A stretch of 64,000 nucleotides of DNA from Magnetococcales bacterium (GTDB lineage Bacteria > Pseudomonadota > Magnetococcia > Magnetococcales > JADFXB01): the NCBI GenBank assembly GCA_015233935.1, contig JADFXB010000003.1:1-64000 (forward strand), written 5' to 3'. Below the pieces are notes generated by a model. That model made no database searches, had not been told where the DNA came from, and saw nothing but the letters and a program-made list of their open reading frames with translations. A program made the position numbers and the translations under genes. Positions 47,901 through 56,001 of this stretch are shown here, in pieces (position 1 is the first letter of the stretch; each line of letters opens with the position of its first letter).

Positions 47901-48151
47901 CCTTTGAGTCCAATCCACAAAAATTTAATCTGGTCATCACCGATCAAACCATGCCGGAAATGACTGGTTTGGAATTGGTGCAACGTCTGTTGACCATTCA
48001 ACCCAAGTTGCCCATCATCCTTTGTACGGGCTACAGCCGGGAGGTCAATGAGGTCACGGCCAGGGGTTATGGCATCCACACCTTTTTGAAAAAACCGGTT
48101 GAACTGGCTAAGCTCAATGAGGCGTTACGAGAGATCCTGGGAGATAGGTAA
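44990..48151 (+). CDS. Membrane hybrid histidine kinase (periplasmic sensor, GAF, PAS, HisKA, HATPase, REC)
   Basis: 1053 residues. A membrane helix (about 10-32) precedes a large periplasmic domain (about 35-345) with a dCache/LuxQ-like pattern, then a second helix (about 352-374). A GAF-like domain (about 395-560) holds Cys457, Cys464, Cys466 and Cys482. A PAS domain (about 570-680) follows, then HisKA with His689 in G-G-I-A-H-D-F-N-N, the HATPase, and a receiver with Asp985 in T-D-Q-T-M-P-E-M-T-G. GGAG lies four bases before the ATG. It starts 104 bp after the HisF-like gene and ends 3 bp before the HisH-like gene, so it is probably co-transcribed with hisH. No dedicated response regulator is present. 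Confidence 0.92.
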   Translation: MNTLSPQLLRWLFTALFVAVAMGILVTSHLFLQVKKKDMIENLVEVHGFHLVIAELALKKDWHHILTDLSLLSNTPELAKAFDEMSAEETASSHRGIEAIFDRFLNANKIYHKVRLIDLNGRETIKAHYDRIWDTIQEKNIYLASPPYKPHGRSPDLLQDKSKKVYFNETRKLPKGGVYVSPFDLNTEFDQIIADLPTIRFSTPIYNENDLLKGILVLSYNGIHLLNNFKSVLPIGVDAALLNAEGYWFHRIDNQHLFGFATGDAYSFGHEFPEVWTAIHHTTSGVVENQQGIFLHQEFRPFREGTPDLSDRLQNLSQGRLLNDLNNYVWKIVIRIRPDELDGKLDPIRQVTWTVAAAGTGLLFLLCFVFYLWFHRKIQEREEKKSELIAQNIFHELQVLVYQNQDLQSKLDLFLHKLFSLPWLNATCRGAIFLSGEDHRPQLAASYPLGQVFALQCGGNEANCHCRQVFYNKEEPSPHNGCMTFPAWKQDKLEAVLGIFQDRSESESHFHAVFDDRLRSFLQNAAQLLTDLVGRHRDLEEFAKLHRAVDQSPASVVITDLRGKIEYVNERFTKVSGYTASEAIGQTPGILKSGEMSPSIYQELWQTILAGQEWQGELCNRHKDGSLYWEWALITPIRNPQGQMSNFLAIKEDITDKKRATEERLFLEKQLRQAQKMEAIGHLTGGIAHDFNNILAAIKGFTELSLLRFATDEQSKLNAYLKNILTASDRARDLIAQMLVFSRSKETETRRVLVEPLVKEVVKLMRATLPASISITTNFSRDSLEVSADPVQMHQILMNLFVNARDAMAGKGRLDVEVFMEKGEKNLLCTSCHSLFSIKDKIVLMVRDDGPGIPTEIQSKIFEPFFTTKEVGQGTGMGLSMVHGIVHSFQGHIVLESSEQGTTFFLYFNRLQEKPSQPAPVSPLPRIYSEQKGHVLVVDDEVAILGFLREHLAGEGFKVTACNTSLEALVTFESNPQKFNLVITDQTMPEMTGLELVQRLLTIQPKLPIILCTGYSREVNEVTARGYGIHTFLKKPVELAKLNEALREILGDR

Positions 48152-48154
48152 CAG

Positions 48155-48796
48155 ATGAAGCGGGTCACCGTGGTGGATTATGGCCTGGGCAATTTGTTAA
48201 GTGTGCGCCGTGCCTTTGAACAATGTGGTGCGGAGGTTACCATCAGCCATTCGCCGGTGACGGTGGAGGCGGCGGATCGTTTGGTGGTTCCTGGTGTGGG
48301 GGCGTTTGGCAAGGGGATGTGGGGTTTGCGTCAGAATGGACTGGATTTGGCCATCCAGCAGCATGTGGCCAGTGGGCGGCCTTTATTGGGTATTTGTTTG
48401 GGCATGCAGTTATTGTTGGATGAAAGCGACGAATTTGGTGTTCATGCTGGATTGGGACTTATCCCTGGTAGGGTTATTGCCATTCCTGCTCAGGGAGCTG
48501 ACGGTTCTTCCCACCCTATTCCTCACATGGGATGGAACGCCCTTTATTCTCCTCCTGGTTCTCCCAGTTGGCAGGGAACCCTGCTCAATGGTATTGCCCA
48601 GGGGGAGTATTGCTATTTTGTTCATTCTTTCATGGCCAACCCAAACCATTCCTCTCACAGATTGGCCGACTGCCAATATAACGGGATCGCCATCAGTGCG
48701 GTGATTGCCAAAGAGAACATTCTGGGCTGCCAGTTCCACCCAGAGAAAAGTGGTACCGTTGGCCTCGCCATTCTCAACACATTTTTGTCCATGTAA
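48155..48796 (+). CDS. hisH2: HisH-like glutaminase subunit
   Basis: 213 residues, class I glutamine amidotransferase. The catalytic triad is Cys81 in G-I-C-L-G-M-Q, His195 and Glu197 in Q-F-H-P-E-K-S-G. The N-terminal V-D-Y-G-L-G-N-L-L-S-V is typical of HisH. It releases ammonia from glutamine for a HisF partner. In this setting the ammonia would go through the HisF-like protein to the N-acetyl sugar amidotransferase. It starts 3 bp after the kinase stop and is likely translated from the same transcript. Confidence 0.9.
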   Translation: MKRVTVVDYGLGNLLSVRRAFEQCGAEVTISHSPVTVEAADRLVVPGVGAFGKGMWGLRQNGLDLAIQQHVASGRPLLGICLGMQLLLDESDEFGVHAGLGLIPGRVIAIPAQGADGSSHPIPHMGWNALYSPPGSPSWQGTLLNGIAQGEYCYFVHSFMANPNHSSHRLADCQYNGIAISAVIAKENILGCQFHPEKSGTVGLAILNTFLSM

Positions 48797-48915
48797 GAAA
48801 ACCCGCCAACAAAAAAATGTGCCATTTTTTCGATATTTCTGCTACACTTGCGGAGATGACCTATTCGGTTCAATAAACTTTTCGTTGCAAAACAAGATCA
48901 TGGGAGACAATTTCC

Positions 48916-50007
48916 GTGGACAGCATCCTGATGCCCCTTTTTCGTCCTTACAAGTTTGGCAAATTGAAAGTTCGCAATCGTTTTGCCCTGGCTCCCATGA
49001 CCCGCAGTCGCTCACCCAAAGGCATCCCCGGCAAAGATGTGGCCAATTACTACCGCCGCTACGCAGAAAACGAAGTAGGACTGATCATCACCGAAGGCGT
49101 GGCCATCAACCACAAAGCCGCCCTCGGCTACCCAGACGTACCTAACCTGCACGACAAAAAAGCCATCAAAGGATGGAAACGCGTCGTGGATGGCGTACAT
49201 AAAGCCGGTGGAGCCATCGTGCCACAAATTTGGCACGTAGGTAACCACCACCGCCTGGGAGACGAACCCATTCCCAACGTCCCCGGCTACGGTCCCTCCT
49301 CCCTGGTGGAAAATGACCAGGTGGTGGTCAAGGAAATGTCCCGCAAAGATATCCAAGAGGTGGTGAAAGCCTTCGCTGACGCCGCACGCCAAGCCAAGAA
49401 AATCGGCTTCGATGGTGTGGAAATCCACGGTGCCCACGGCTACTTGATCGACCAGTTTTTCTGGCCCCGCACCAACCGACGGGCAGACCGCTATGGCGGC
49501 TCCATGGAAAATCGCCTGCGCTTTGCCGTGGAAATCATCCGCGCCGTCCGCCGGGCAGTAGGCCCCAAATTTCCCGTCATCTTCCGTTTTTCCCAATGGA
49601 AACCATTGGATTATCAGACCAAACTAGCCAACAATCCGGAGGAATTAAGCCAATTCCTCACCCCCCTGTCCCGTGCCGGAGTCGATATCTTCCACGCCAG
49701 CTCCCGCCGCTATTTTGAACCCGAATTTGAAGAATCTAACCTCAACCTGGCGGGCTGGACCAAGCAAATCACCGGCAAACCAGTGATTACCGTCGGCAGC
49801 ATTGGTCTGGACTCGGTCAGTTGGCGTGCTGCTAATCCCGCCGGCATCGAAGCCCTGGCCCGCATGCTCTTAAGAGACGAATTCGACCTGGCCGCCGTAG
49901 GACGTGCCCTGCTGGCCGACAGCCAATGGGTGAAGAAAATCCGGGAGGACCGCTTCGAAGAGATCAAACCCTTTACCAAGGATGCGTTCAACTCCCTGGA
50001 AAATTGA
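48916..50007 (+). CDS. NADH:flavin oxidoreductase (old yellow enzyme family)
   Basis: 363 residues with an FMN-binding TIM barrel. Visible motifs are A-P-M-T-R-S-R, the Q-I-W-H-V-G-N active-site region, H-G-A-H-G-Y-L-I-D-Q-F near 175-185, and R-x-A-D-x-Y-G-G-S-x-x-N-R-x-R-F. The family reduces activated C=C bonds with NAD(P)H. No iron-sulfur cysteine cluster is present, so it is the short class. The start is a GTG at 48916 with GGGAG nine bases upstream. The substrate is unknown. It lies downstream of the sugar cluster but has its own terminator. Confidence 0.88.
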   Translation: MDSILMPLFRPYKFGKLKVRNRFALAPMTRSRSPKGIPGKDVANYYRRYAENEVGLIITEGVAINHKAALGYPDVPNLHDKKAIKGWKRVVDGVHKAGGAIVPQIWHVGNHHRLGDEPIPNVPGYGPSSLVENDQVVVKEMSRKDIQEVVKAFADAARQAKKIGFDGVEIHGAHGYLIDQFFWPRTNRRADRYGGSMENRLRFAVEIIRAVRRAVGPKFPVIFRFSQWKPLDYQTKLANNPEELSQFLTPLSRAGVDIFHASSRRYFEPEFEESNLNLAGWTKQITGKPVITVGSIGLDSVSWRAANPAGIEALARMLLRDEFDLAAVGRALLADSQWVKKIREDRFEEIKPFTKDAFNSLEN

Positions 50008-50031
50008 CTTGGCAATCGGAAACGATCAGTA

Positions 50032-50067
50032 ACAAAATCCCACACTCATCCATGCGTGGGATTTTGT
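50032..50067 (+). terminator. Rho-independent terminator after the OYE gene
   Basis: A 12-bp inverted repeat (arms 50032-50043 and 50056-50067) whose outer part carries T4 on the forward strand. It sits 25 bp after the OYE stop codon, before the FkbM gene. Confidence 0.75.
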
Positions 50068-50089
50068 CGTACCATTAAAGGAAAAGAGA

Positions 50090-50911
50090 ATGGCTGTTCA
50101 GAAAATTGCACACATCCATATCCAAGACGGCGGTGTTGATTTTTTCATGGACCTTGACCCCGCCTCCAGATTTGACAACACCATCATCTCCCACCTGGCG
50201 GCTGGTTCTTTTTATGAGCCAGACGTGATCTCCCTCATCATGAGAACCATTACCCCAGGAGATGTGGTCATTGACGTGGGTGCCAATGTTGGCTACTTCT
50301 CCTGTCTGCTGGCACTCCTTGTGGGAAAAAGCGGAAAAGTCGTGGCCTTTGAGCCAGACAGCAACAATCTTTCCGGCTTAACGCGAAATCTGGCCGCCAA
50401 CCAACTTGATAATATCCTAATAATTAACAAACCTGCGTCAAACAAAAAAGGATTTATGAGATTCTTTAATAATGAAGACAGCGGAGGCCATGCACTATGG
50501 GATGCTGCTGGGAAAGGAAACTTTGTGGAAATGGAAACCACGACTCTGGATGAAGAATTCAGGAAGACCAATCTTGCACCACCCAAATTGATCAAAATTG
50601 ACACAGAAGGGGCGGACCACCTAGTGCTTGAAGGAGCCAGGGAACTCCTGAAAGATCATAAAGTACCCTATATCGTTGCTGAAGTATTGCCACAAGGACT
50701 GGCCAAATTTGGTTCCTCCCAAATGCAGATGAGACGCTACATGAAAGATTTTGGCTACGATACCTTTGCTATCTACTGGAGAGGACACCTGCCAAAACTG
50801 ATTCCAGCCGATACCGTCATTGAACACGAATATGTCATGAACATCCTCTTCAGCACACCAGAAGATGTTGGACGCGCATGGCCAACCGAAAGCTACACAG
50901 TCGCCTTGTAA
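50090..50911 (+). CDS. FkbM-family methyltransferase
   Basis: 273 residues. The SAM-binding motif V-V-I-D-V-G-A-N-V-G-Y-F-S is near 62-74, followed by F-E-P-D-S-N and the late motif I-K-I-D-T-E-G-A near 166-173, all typical of FkbM methyltransferases. These methylate hydroxyl groups on polyketides, sugars or glycolipids. The substrate here is unknown, but the neighbouring surface-sugar cluster makes a sugar O-methyl group plausible. The region from about 50400 is AT-richer than its surroundings, which may hint at transfer. An A-rich AAAGGAAAAGAG lies before the ATG. Confidence 0.85.
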   Translation: MAVQKIAHIHIQDGGVDFFMDLDPASRFDNTIISHLAAGSFYEPDVISLIMRTITPGDVVIDVGANVGYFSCLLALLVGKSGKVVAFEPDSNNLSGLTRNLAANQLDNILIINKPASNKKGFMRFFNNEDSGGHALWDAAGKGNFVEMETTTLDEEFRKTNLAPPKLIKIDTEGADHLVLEGARELLKDHKVPYIVAEVLPQGLAKFGSSQMQMRRYMKDFGYDTFAIYWRGHLPKLIPADTVIEHEYVMNILFSTPEDVGRAWPTESYTVAL

Positions 50912-50960
50912 CCCCCCCACAGGAGAATAACGGTCAGACGGGAAAGTTCAACCATCGGAG

Positions 50961-51272
50961 TCAATGGGGAAAAAAGGCTTTCAAAATCAGAGCCACAATG
51001 CCACCGACCGCAACGGCCATCCCCCAACGCAAGGTGGCCAGTTCGCCATGGACTTTTGCCAGTTCAGTGTTCATGCGAAGCTCTGCCTCTTTGATATCCC
51101 GTTTGACCTCCTGGATATCTCCCCTGGTTGCAACGCTCTCCAGATTGTTCTTCTGCACTTCCTGAATAGCGGTTGCCATCCCTTTTGCCTGGGACTCATC
51201 AAAACCAGACGCCTTGAGCGTTTCGACAAATTTAAGGGTATCAAAGGTAATGGCCGTTATTCCGTCCTCCAT
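50961..51272 (-). CDS. DUF1640-like coiled-coil membrane protein
   Basis: 103 residues. The N-terminal part has F-D-T-L-K-F-V-E-T-L-K-x-x-G-F, then a coiled coil with A-T-R-G-D-I-Q-E-V-K-R-D-I, and a C-terminal membrane helix (about 82-100). This matches DUF1640 (CCDC90-like) proteins of unknown bacterial function. It is a longer relative of the protein at 15160-15399. It is convergent with the FkbM gene. Confidence 0.75.
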   Translation of the reverse strand: MEDGITAITFDTLKFVETLKASGFDESQAKGMATAIQEVQKNNLESVATRGDIQEVKRDIKEAELRMNTELAKVHGELATLRWGMAVAVGGIVALILKAFFPH

Positions 51273-51337
51273 GGATTATCAGGGTGTTGACAGATTACCA
51301 CACCGTCCACCCTGAAGTGGAGAAAAATTTATAATCC

Positions 51338-52240
51338 TTACGAAGCCACATCCTTGCCGGATTTACCCAGAAAATAGCCATCCACAAAGGGTTGCCCTTT
51401 ATTGAGTTCCACCAAGCGCGCCATGGCCTCTTCACCACTCAGTTGATTATCCAAGCGACTTTTCCAAATGGCAACAATCTTCTCCATATTTTCGCTTTGC
51501 GGCGACAAGCGAACCAGGGAGATGCCCATGCTCTGCAAACGCTCCACATGGCCAATAAGATTATAAAGACGATGGGACATGGTTTGCAGACCGTTGATGG
51601 TCAAATAGGATTCACCATCCTGGGTTGCCACCTCCATACCATCGGGAAAGGCATCACACTTGAACTGACAATTCATCTTGTGCAGGTGAAAGGCCCTTGC
51701 GGTATAACAACGGGCAGAAAAGGTGAGAGGCAGACGCCCAAAGGCAAAAACCTCCCCCTCCACGTTACGATGCTTGATCCTCTTCAAGATGGTGGCCATG
51801 GCATCGGCAGATAACTCCACCGGAAAAACCACCCGTTCCACCCCCAAACCAGCCAGAAAATCCACAGTTTCCGGGTTGTAGGTGGTGATATGAGGGCCTG
51901 CCACCAGTTTACCCCCCTCACCCACCGCAATACCCGCCATGTCGTTGGCCTCCACCGAAAATCCTTCCTGGCGGGCCAATTGCACGATGCGGTGGGTGGT
52001 CTCCACCTCCTCCTGATCCATCACCAGACCCAGGGTGGAAAAGACCACCTGCTTGCCACTGCTGCGCAAGTCGTGGGCCAATTCCATCATGTCATCCGGC
52101 GACAGGCTGTTGCGTTTGGAACAAACCACCTCGCCTATGTAAAGGACATCGGCAGCGGTTTCAAAGGCCATGCGATGATAAAAATCCCGAATCGCCTTTT
52201 TGCCCCATTCAAACAAAAGTGGACCAATGGAGAGCTTCAT
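51338..52240 (-). CDS. ubiV: Ubiquinone biosynthesis protein UbiV (U32 family)
   Basis: 300 residues. Four cysteines (Cys40, Cys178, Cys191, Cys195) have the same spacing as the 4Fe-4S ligands of E. coli UbiV (39, 180, 193, 197). With UbiU it carries out oxygen-independent hydroxylation of the ubiquinone ring. The ATG at 52240 overlaps the UbiU stop (TAATG) and gives the same N-terminus as E. coli UbiV (M-K-x-S-x-G-P-x-L); a GTG at 52249 would add three residues. It is the last gene of the ubiX-ubiU-ubiV operon. UbiT is not in the window. Confidence 0.9.
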   Translation of the reverse strand: MKLSIGPLLFEWGKKAIRDFYHRMAFETAADVLYIGEVVCSKRNSLSPDDMMELAHDLRSSGKQVVFSTLGLVMDQEEVETTHRIVQLARQEGFSVEANDMAGIAVGEGGKLVAGPHITTYNPETVDFLAGLGVERVVFPVELSADAMATILKRIKHRNVEGEVFAFGRLPLTFSARCYTARAFHLHKMNCQFKCDAFPDGMEVATQDGESYLTINGLQTMSHRLYNLIGHVERLQSMGISLVRLSPQSENMEKIVAIWKSRLDNQLSGEEAMARLVELNKGQPFVDGYFLGKSGKDVAS

Positions 52241-53256
52241 TATTGCCACGCTTCCTCATAGGTGCCCAAGGTGTAGGTGGTGCCTTCGGAAGTGGCGTTG
52301 AGGGTGCGAAGCCAGCTTCCCTTGACCCGAAATCCCTTGGGATCTTGATAATAGGCGTCCACCGCCTCCCGCATGACCTTGGTGACAGTGGCCACATAAG
52401 ATTTGGTCCGCTGCCGTCCTTCAATCTTCAGACACACCACCCCCGCCTCGATCACCTGGGGAATCATTTCCAGAATATTCAAAGAACTGGGTTCTTCCAT
52501 CACATGGTACAATTGACCATTGGCATGGTAGCGACCCTTGCAAATCGTCGGATAGGCCGCCTCTTCCCCCTTGCCATATTCGGCAATCAACACCCCACCC
52601 AACCGGGTACGCAATCGTTCCCCCATATTTTCAAAACGCACTGCCCGCGCCGGGGAACACACCCCCTCAATGTTGGGAGAGACCCCGGTGGTATAGGAGG
52701 AGAGATAACAGCGTCCTTCCGCCATGACGCACAAACCGCCAAAGGCGAAAACCTCCAACTCCACATCGGTTTTTTCCCGCAGGGCACGAATTTCAGGTAC
52801 GGTCAATACCCGTGGCAAGATCACCCGGGTGATACCAAAGTGACGTTTGAAAAAGTTGATGGCCTCATAGTTGCTGGCCGATGCCTGCACCGACAAATGA
52901 ATGGGCAACTGGGGATAGTTTTTGTGGCAGTAGTCCAACAGGGAAATATTGGCCAGAATGATGGCATCCGCCTTCAAACGGGCCGCCAAATCCACCGTCT
53001 TGTACCAGATATCCGGGTTGTCTGCCTGGGGATAGGTGTTGAGGGTTACATTGGCCTTGACACCATGCTTGTGAGCAAACTCGATGCCACGAGCTGCCTC
53101 ATCTTCATTGAAGTTGAGACCCTCAAAGTTGCGGGCGTTGGTGGCGTTACGAAAACCGAAATAGACTGCATCGGCCCCGTTTTCCACCGCCGCTTTCAAG
53201 GAGGGCAGATTGCCCGCCGGGGATAAGACCTCTACGCGCCCTTGCTGCTTTGTCAT
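52240..53256 (-). CDS. ubiU: Ubiquinone biosynthesis protein UbiU (U32 family)
   Basis: 338 residues. The N-terminal L-S-P-A-G-N-L-P-S-L-K-A-A-V and N-G-A-D-A-V-Y-F-G are typical of U32 proteins. Cys176, Cys183, Cys200 and Cys239 reproduce the spacing of the E. coli UbiU iron-sulfur ligands (169, 176, 193, 232). It forms a heterodimer with UbiV for anaerobic ring hydroxylation. Its ATG overlaps the ubiX stop by 4 bp, so translation is coupled. The presence of the pair suggests that this bacterium makes ubiquinone without oxygen. Confidence 0.93.
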   Translation of the reverse strand: MTKQQGRVEVLSPAGNLPSLKAAVENGADAVYFGFRNATNARNFEGLNFNEDEAARGIEFAHKHGVKANVTLNTYPQADNPDIWYKTVDLAARLKADAIILANISLLDYCHKNYPQLPIHLSVQASASNYEAINFFKRHFGITRVILPRVLTVPEIRALREKTDVELEVFAFGGLCVMAEGRCYLSSYTTGVSPNIEGVCSPARAVRFENMGERLRTRLGGVLIAEYGKGEEAAYPTICKGRYHANGQLYHVMEEPSSLNILEMIPQVIEAGVVCLKIEGRQRTKSYVATVTKVMREAVDAYYQDPKGFRVKGSWLRTLNATSEGTTYTLGTYEEAWQ

Positions 53257-53927
53257 GCTCCGTATGACCCCATGGTTTGGTGTGATTCCTTCATCATACC
53301 ACCTGCCAATCCGCCAGACCAGGGAGGAACCAGGGTATGGCCAATGGCCAGGTGATCCAGAATACGTGCCACCACAAAATCGATCAACTCATTCACACTG
53401 GCAGGACAATGATAAAAACCGGGGGCAGCCGGCAGAATGGTCACCCCCAGTTGGGCCAAACGCAACATATTGGATAGATGAATCACCGACAAAGGAGCCT
53501 CACGGGGAACCAGAATCAACGGCCATTTTTCCTTGATGGCCACATCCGCCGCCCGCTCCAACAAGTTATCCGACATGCCATTGGCCACCGCTGCCAAGGT
53601 TCCCATGGAACAAGGACAGATCACCATGGCCCGCCCCCGCGCCGAACCAGAAGCAAGTGGGGAATTCCAGTCGTTGTTGCCGTAAAGGTTCAACAACTCT
53701 GTACCATGAGGCCACATTTCCTTTAATATCCGGTTGGCATCGGGGACAGAATCAGGCAACATGAGGTGACACTCCTGCTCCAGCACCAACCGTCCGGCAC
53801 GGGAGATCACCAAATCCACCCGCCGCCCTGCCGCCAGCAGCATCTCCACCAGGCGCAGCCCATAAGGTGCACCAGAGGCCCCGGTGATGGCCACAGTGAC
53901 GGCAGTGGTGTTGGTTGCATCGGCCAT
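53253..53927 (-). CDS. ubiX: Flavin prenyltransferase UbiX
   Basis: 224 residues. The flavin-binding V-A-I-T-G-A-S-G-A-P-Y-G motif is near residues 12-23, with I-S-R-A-G and P-C-S-M-G-T-L-A later. P-R-E-A-P-L-S and L-P-A-A-P-G-F-Y also match. UbiX makes prenylated FMN for the UbiD decarboxylase in ubiquinone synthesis. The ATG at 53927 has GGGAG seven bases upstream; a longer frame to 54032 runs into the divergent thrB gene and is rejected. It is the first gene of the ubiX-ubiU-ubiV operon. ubiD is not in the window. Confidence 0.93.
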   Translation of the reverse strand: MADATNTTAVTVAITGASGAPYGLRLVEMLLAAGRRVDLVISRAGRLVLEQECHLMLPDSVPDANRILKEMWPHGTELLNLYGNNDWNSPLASGSARGRAMVICPCSMGTLAAVANGMSDNLLERAADVAIKEKWPLILVPREAPLSVIHLSNMLRLAQLGVTILPAAPGFYHCPASVNELIDFVVARILDHLAIGHTLVPPWSGGLAGGMMKESHQTMGSYGA

Positions 53928-53954
53928 GCCCAAACTCCCGCATAAGGAGGAAAT

Positions 53955-54908
53955 GTGTCGGTTTATACACCGGTTTCCCTGATGGATGCCCAACACCTGC
54001 TTACTGGATACGCAATCGGTGAAGCCACCCAAATCAGCGGCATCACCGAAGGGGTGGTGAATAGCAACTTTCGCTTATCCACCACAACTGGTCAATATAT
54101 TCTGACTCTGGTGGAAAATCCTGAACATGGTAAAGAGCTTCCCTGGTTGATCACCCTTTTGGATCAACTGGCAGCAACCCAACTGCCCACTCCACGGCCT
54201 GTTCGAGATCAACAAGGGTTGGCCATTCACCCCCTGCATGGCAAGGCCAGTTTGCTGGTCACCCTGTTACCAGGGGTATCGCCCCAACATCCCACCCCCC
54301 ACCAATGCCGCCAAATTGGCGAGACCCTGGCCCGCATCCACACCCTGCCCAGGGGAAAACTGGAGGTTCGGGATAATCCCATGGGCATTGCCAGATGGTA
54401 TCTGCTCCTGCACCAATTGACGACACGCATGGCAGCAGGGGAGCTGCGCTGGTTGCAAGAAGAGTTGGGACAAGCCAAACTGTTTTTTGCCAATCCCCAC
54501 CTGCCCACCGGCCTTTGTCATGCCGATCTTTTCCCCGACAACTCCCTGTTTCAGGAAGAGCAGTTGACCGGGGTGATCGACTTTCATTTTGCCTGTCATG
54601 ACAAATGGCTTTATGACTTGGCCATTTCCATCAATGCCTGGTGCTTCCGCCCGGATGGCACCCTGGATGATGCCCTGCTCACCCCACTATGGCAAGGCTA
54701 CCAACGCCATCGCCAAGTCACGGATCTGGAAATCGCCTGGCTGGATCAAGCGTGTCGCACGGCCAGCCTCCGTTTTGCTCTGACTCGACTGGTGGCCCGT
54801 TGGTTCCCAAAGGCAGGGGCAACAGTGACTTGCAAACCGCCAGAGGAATACCTGAACCGATTGCAATTTCACCGTGACAACAGCATTCGCCAGTGGATCA
54901 CACGTTGA
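53955..54908 (+). CDS. thrB: Homoserine kinase, ThrB type II (APH fold)
   Basis: 317 residues, aminoglycoside-phosphotransferase-like kinase fold. The catalytic loop C-H-A-D-L-F-P-D-N is near 189-197 and the metal motif V-I-D-F near 207-210. The N-terminal G-V-V-N-S-N-F-R and I-L-T-L-V-E are typical of type II homoserine kinases. It phosphorylates homoserine for threonine synthesis in the cytoplasm. The GTG at 53955 has a perfect AAGGAGG four bases upstream. It diverges from ubiX with 27 bp between starts, so the two promoters must overlap the opposite genes. Its 3' end overlaps ychF by 11 bp. Confidence 0.87.
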   Translation: MSVYTPVSLMDAQHLLTGYAIGEATQISGITEGVVNSNFRLSTTTGQYILTLVENPEHGKELPWLITLLDQLAATQLPTPRPVRDQQGLAIHPLHGKASLLVTLLPGVSPQHPTPHQCRQIGETLARIHTLPRGKLEVRDNPMGIARWYLLLHQLTTRMAAGELRWLQEELGQAKLFFANPHLPTGLCHADLFPDNSLFQEEQLTGVIDFHFACHDKWLYDLAISINAWCFRPDGTLDDALLTPLWQGYQRHRQVTDLEIAWLDQACRTASLRFALTRLVARWFPKAGATVTCKPPEEYLNRLQFHRDNSIRQWITR

Positions 54909-56001
54909 AGCGAAAGTGCATCACGTCTCCATCCACCACCCGATACTCCTTGCCTTCCAGCCGCATACGTCCCTGCTCCTTGGCCCCGACCTCGCCACGG
55001 CAGTTGATGTAGTCGCTGTAACCGATCACCTCAGCCCGGATAAAACCCTTCTGAAAATCGGTATGGATTACCCCGGCGGCATCATAGGCGGTATCGCCCT
55101 GATGGATGGTCCAGGCCCGCACTTCCTTGGGACCAGCAGTAAAATAGGTGATCAAGCCCAACAAACGATAAGCGGCATGGATTAAACGGTCCAATCCCGC
55201 CTCCGAGACCCCCAAACCTTCCAAAAATTGCGCCTTGTCTTCCCCATCCAGTTCGGAAATTTCCGCCTCGATGGCTCCACAAATGGGGATGGCCTCCGCC
55301 CCTTCAGAAGCGGCGTATTGACGCACCGTATCCACCAAAGCGTGGGGCTTGCCTGCCTGCAAATCGCTGATATCCTGCTCTGAGACATTACAGACATAGA
55401 GAAAGGGTTTGGCGGTCACCAAATCCCGCACAAAGGGTTTTTCCTCGGCAGATAAGCCCTGCCGACGAATGGGCACCCCATTGTTCAACCCTTCGATCAC
55501 TTTAATAAAGACCGCCTCCTGTGCCTTGGCCTCCTTGTCACCCACCCTCGCCCGCTTGGAGAGGGTAACGATCCGCTTTTCCAAGCCCGCCAGATCGGCC
55601 AACATCAATTCAGTTTCGATCACCTGAATATCTTCCAGGGGATTCACCCGACCATGCACATGGATGACATCATCGTTTTCAAAACAGCGCACCACATGGG
55701 CCACCGCATCCACCTGGCGGATATGGCCAAGAAACTGGTTGCCTAATCCCTCCCCCTGGCTGGCCCCCTTGACCAAACCGGCGATATCCAAAAACTCCAC
55801 CGAGGTAGGAACAATCTTTTGTGGCTTGATGATACCGGACAATTCCTGCAAACGGGGATCAGGCACCGCCACCACCCCCACATTGGGATCGATGGTGCAA
55901 AAGGGATAGTTGGCCATTTGCGCCCCGGCGGCGGTCAAGGCATTGAAGATGGTGGATTTGCCCACATTAGGCAAACCGACGATGCCACACTGAAGACTCA
56001 T
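54898..56001 (-). CDS. ychF: Ribosome-associated ATPase YchF (OLA1 family)
   Basis: 367 residues. The Walker [10 protein letters not shown] is at 8-16, and switch motifs D-I-A-G-L-V follow. Asn-Val-Ser-Glu (N-V-S-E) replaces the NKxD of GTPases, which explains ATP preference in the family. A coiled coil lies at about 120-170 and a TGS domain at the C-terminus. It binds ribosomes and affects oxidative-stress responses. It overlaps the preceding pth gene by 4 bp, as in many pseudomonadotes. It is convergent with thrB. Confidence 0.95.
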   Translation of the reverse strand: MSLQCGIVGLPNVGKSTIFNALTAAGAQMANYPFCTIDPNVGVVAVPDPRLQELSGIIKPQKIVPTSVEFLDIAGLVKGASQGEGLGNQFLGHIRQVDAVAHVVRCFENDDVIHVHGRVNPLEDIQVIETELMLADLAGLEKRIVTLSKRARVGDKEAKAQEAVFIKVIEGLNNGVPIRRQGLSAEEKPFVRDLVTAKPFLYVCNVSEQDISDLQAGKPHALVDTVRQYAASEGAEAIPICGAIEAEISELDGEDKAQFLEGLGVSEAGLDRLIHAAYRLLGLITYFTAGPKEVRAWTIHQGDTAYDAAGVIHTDFQKGFIRAEVIGYSDYINCRGEVGAKEQGRMRLEGKEYRVVDGDVMHFRFNV

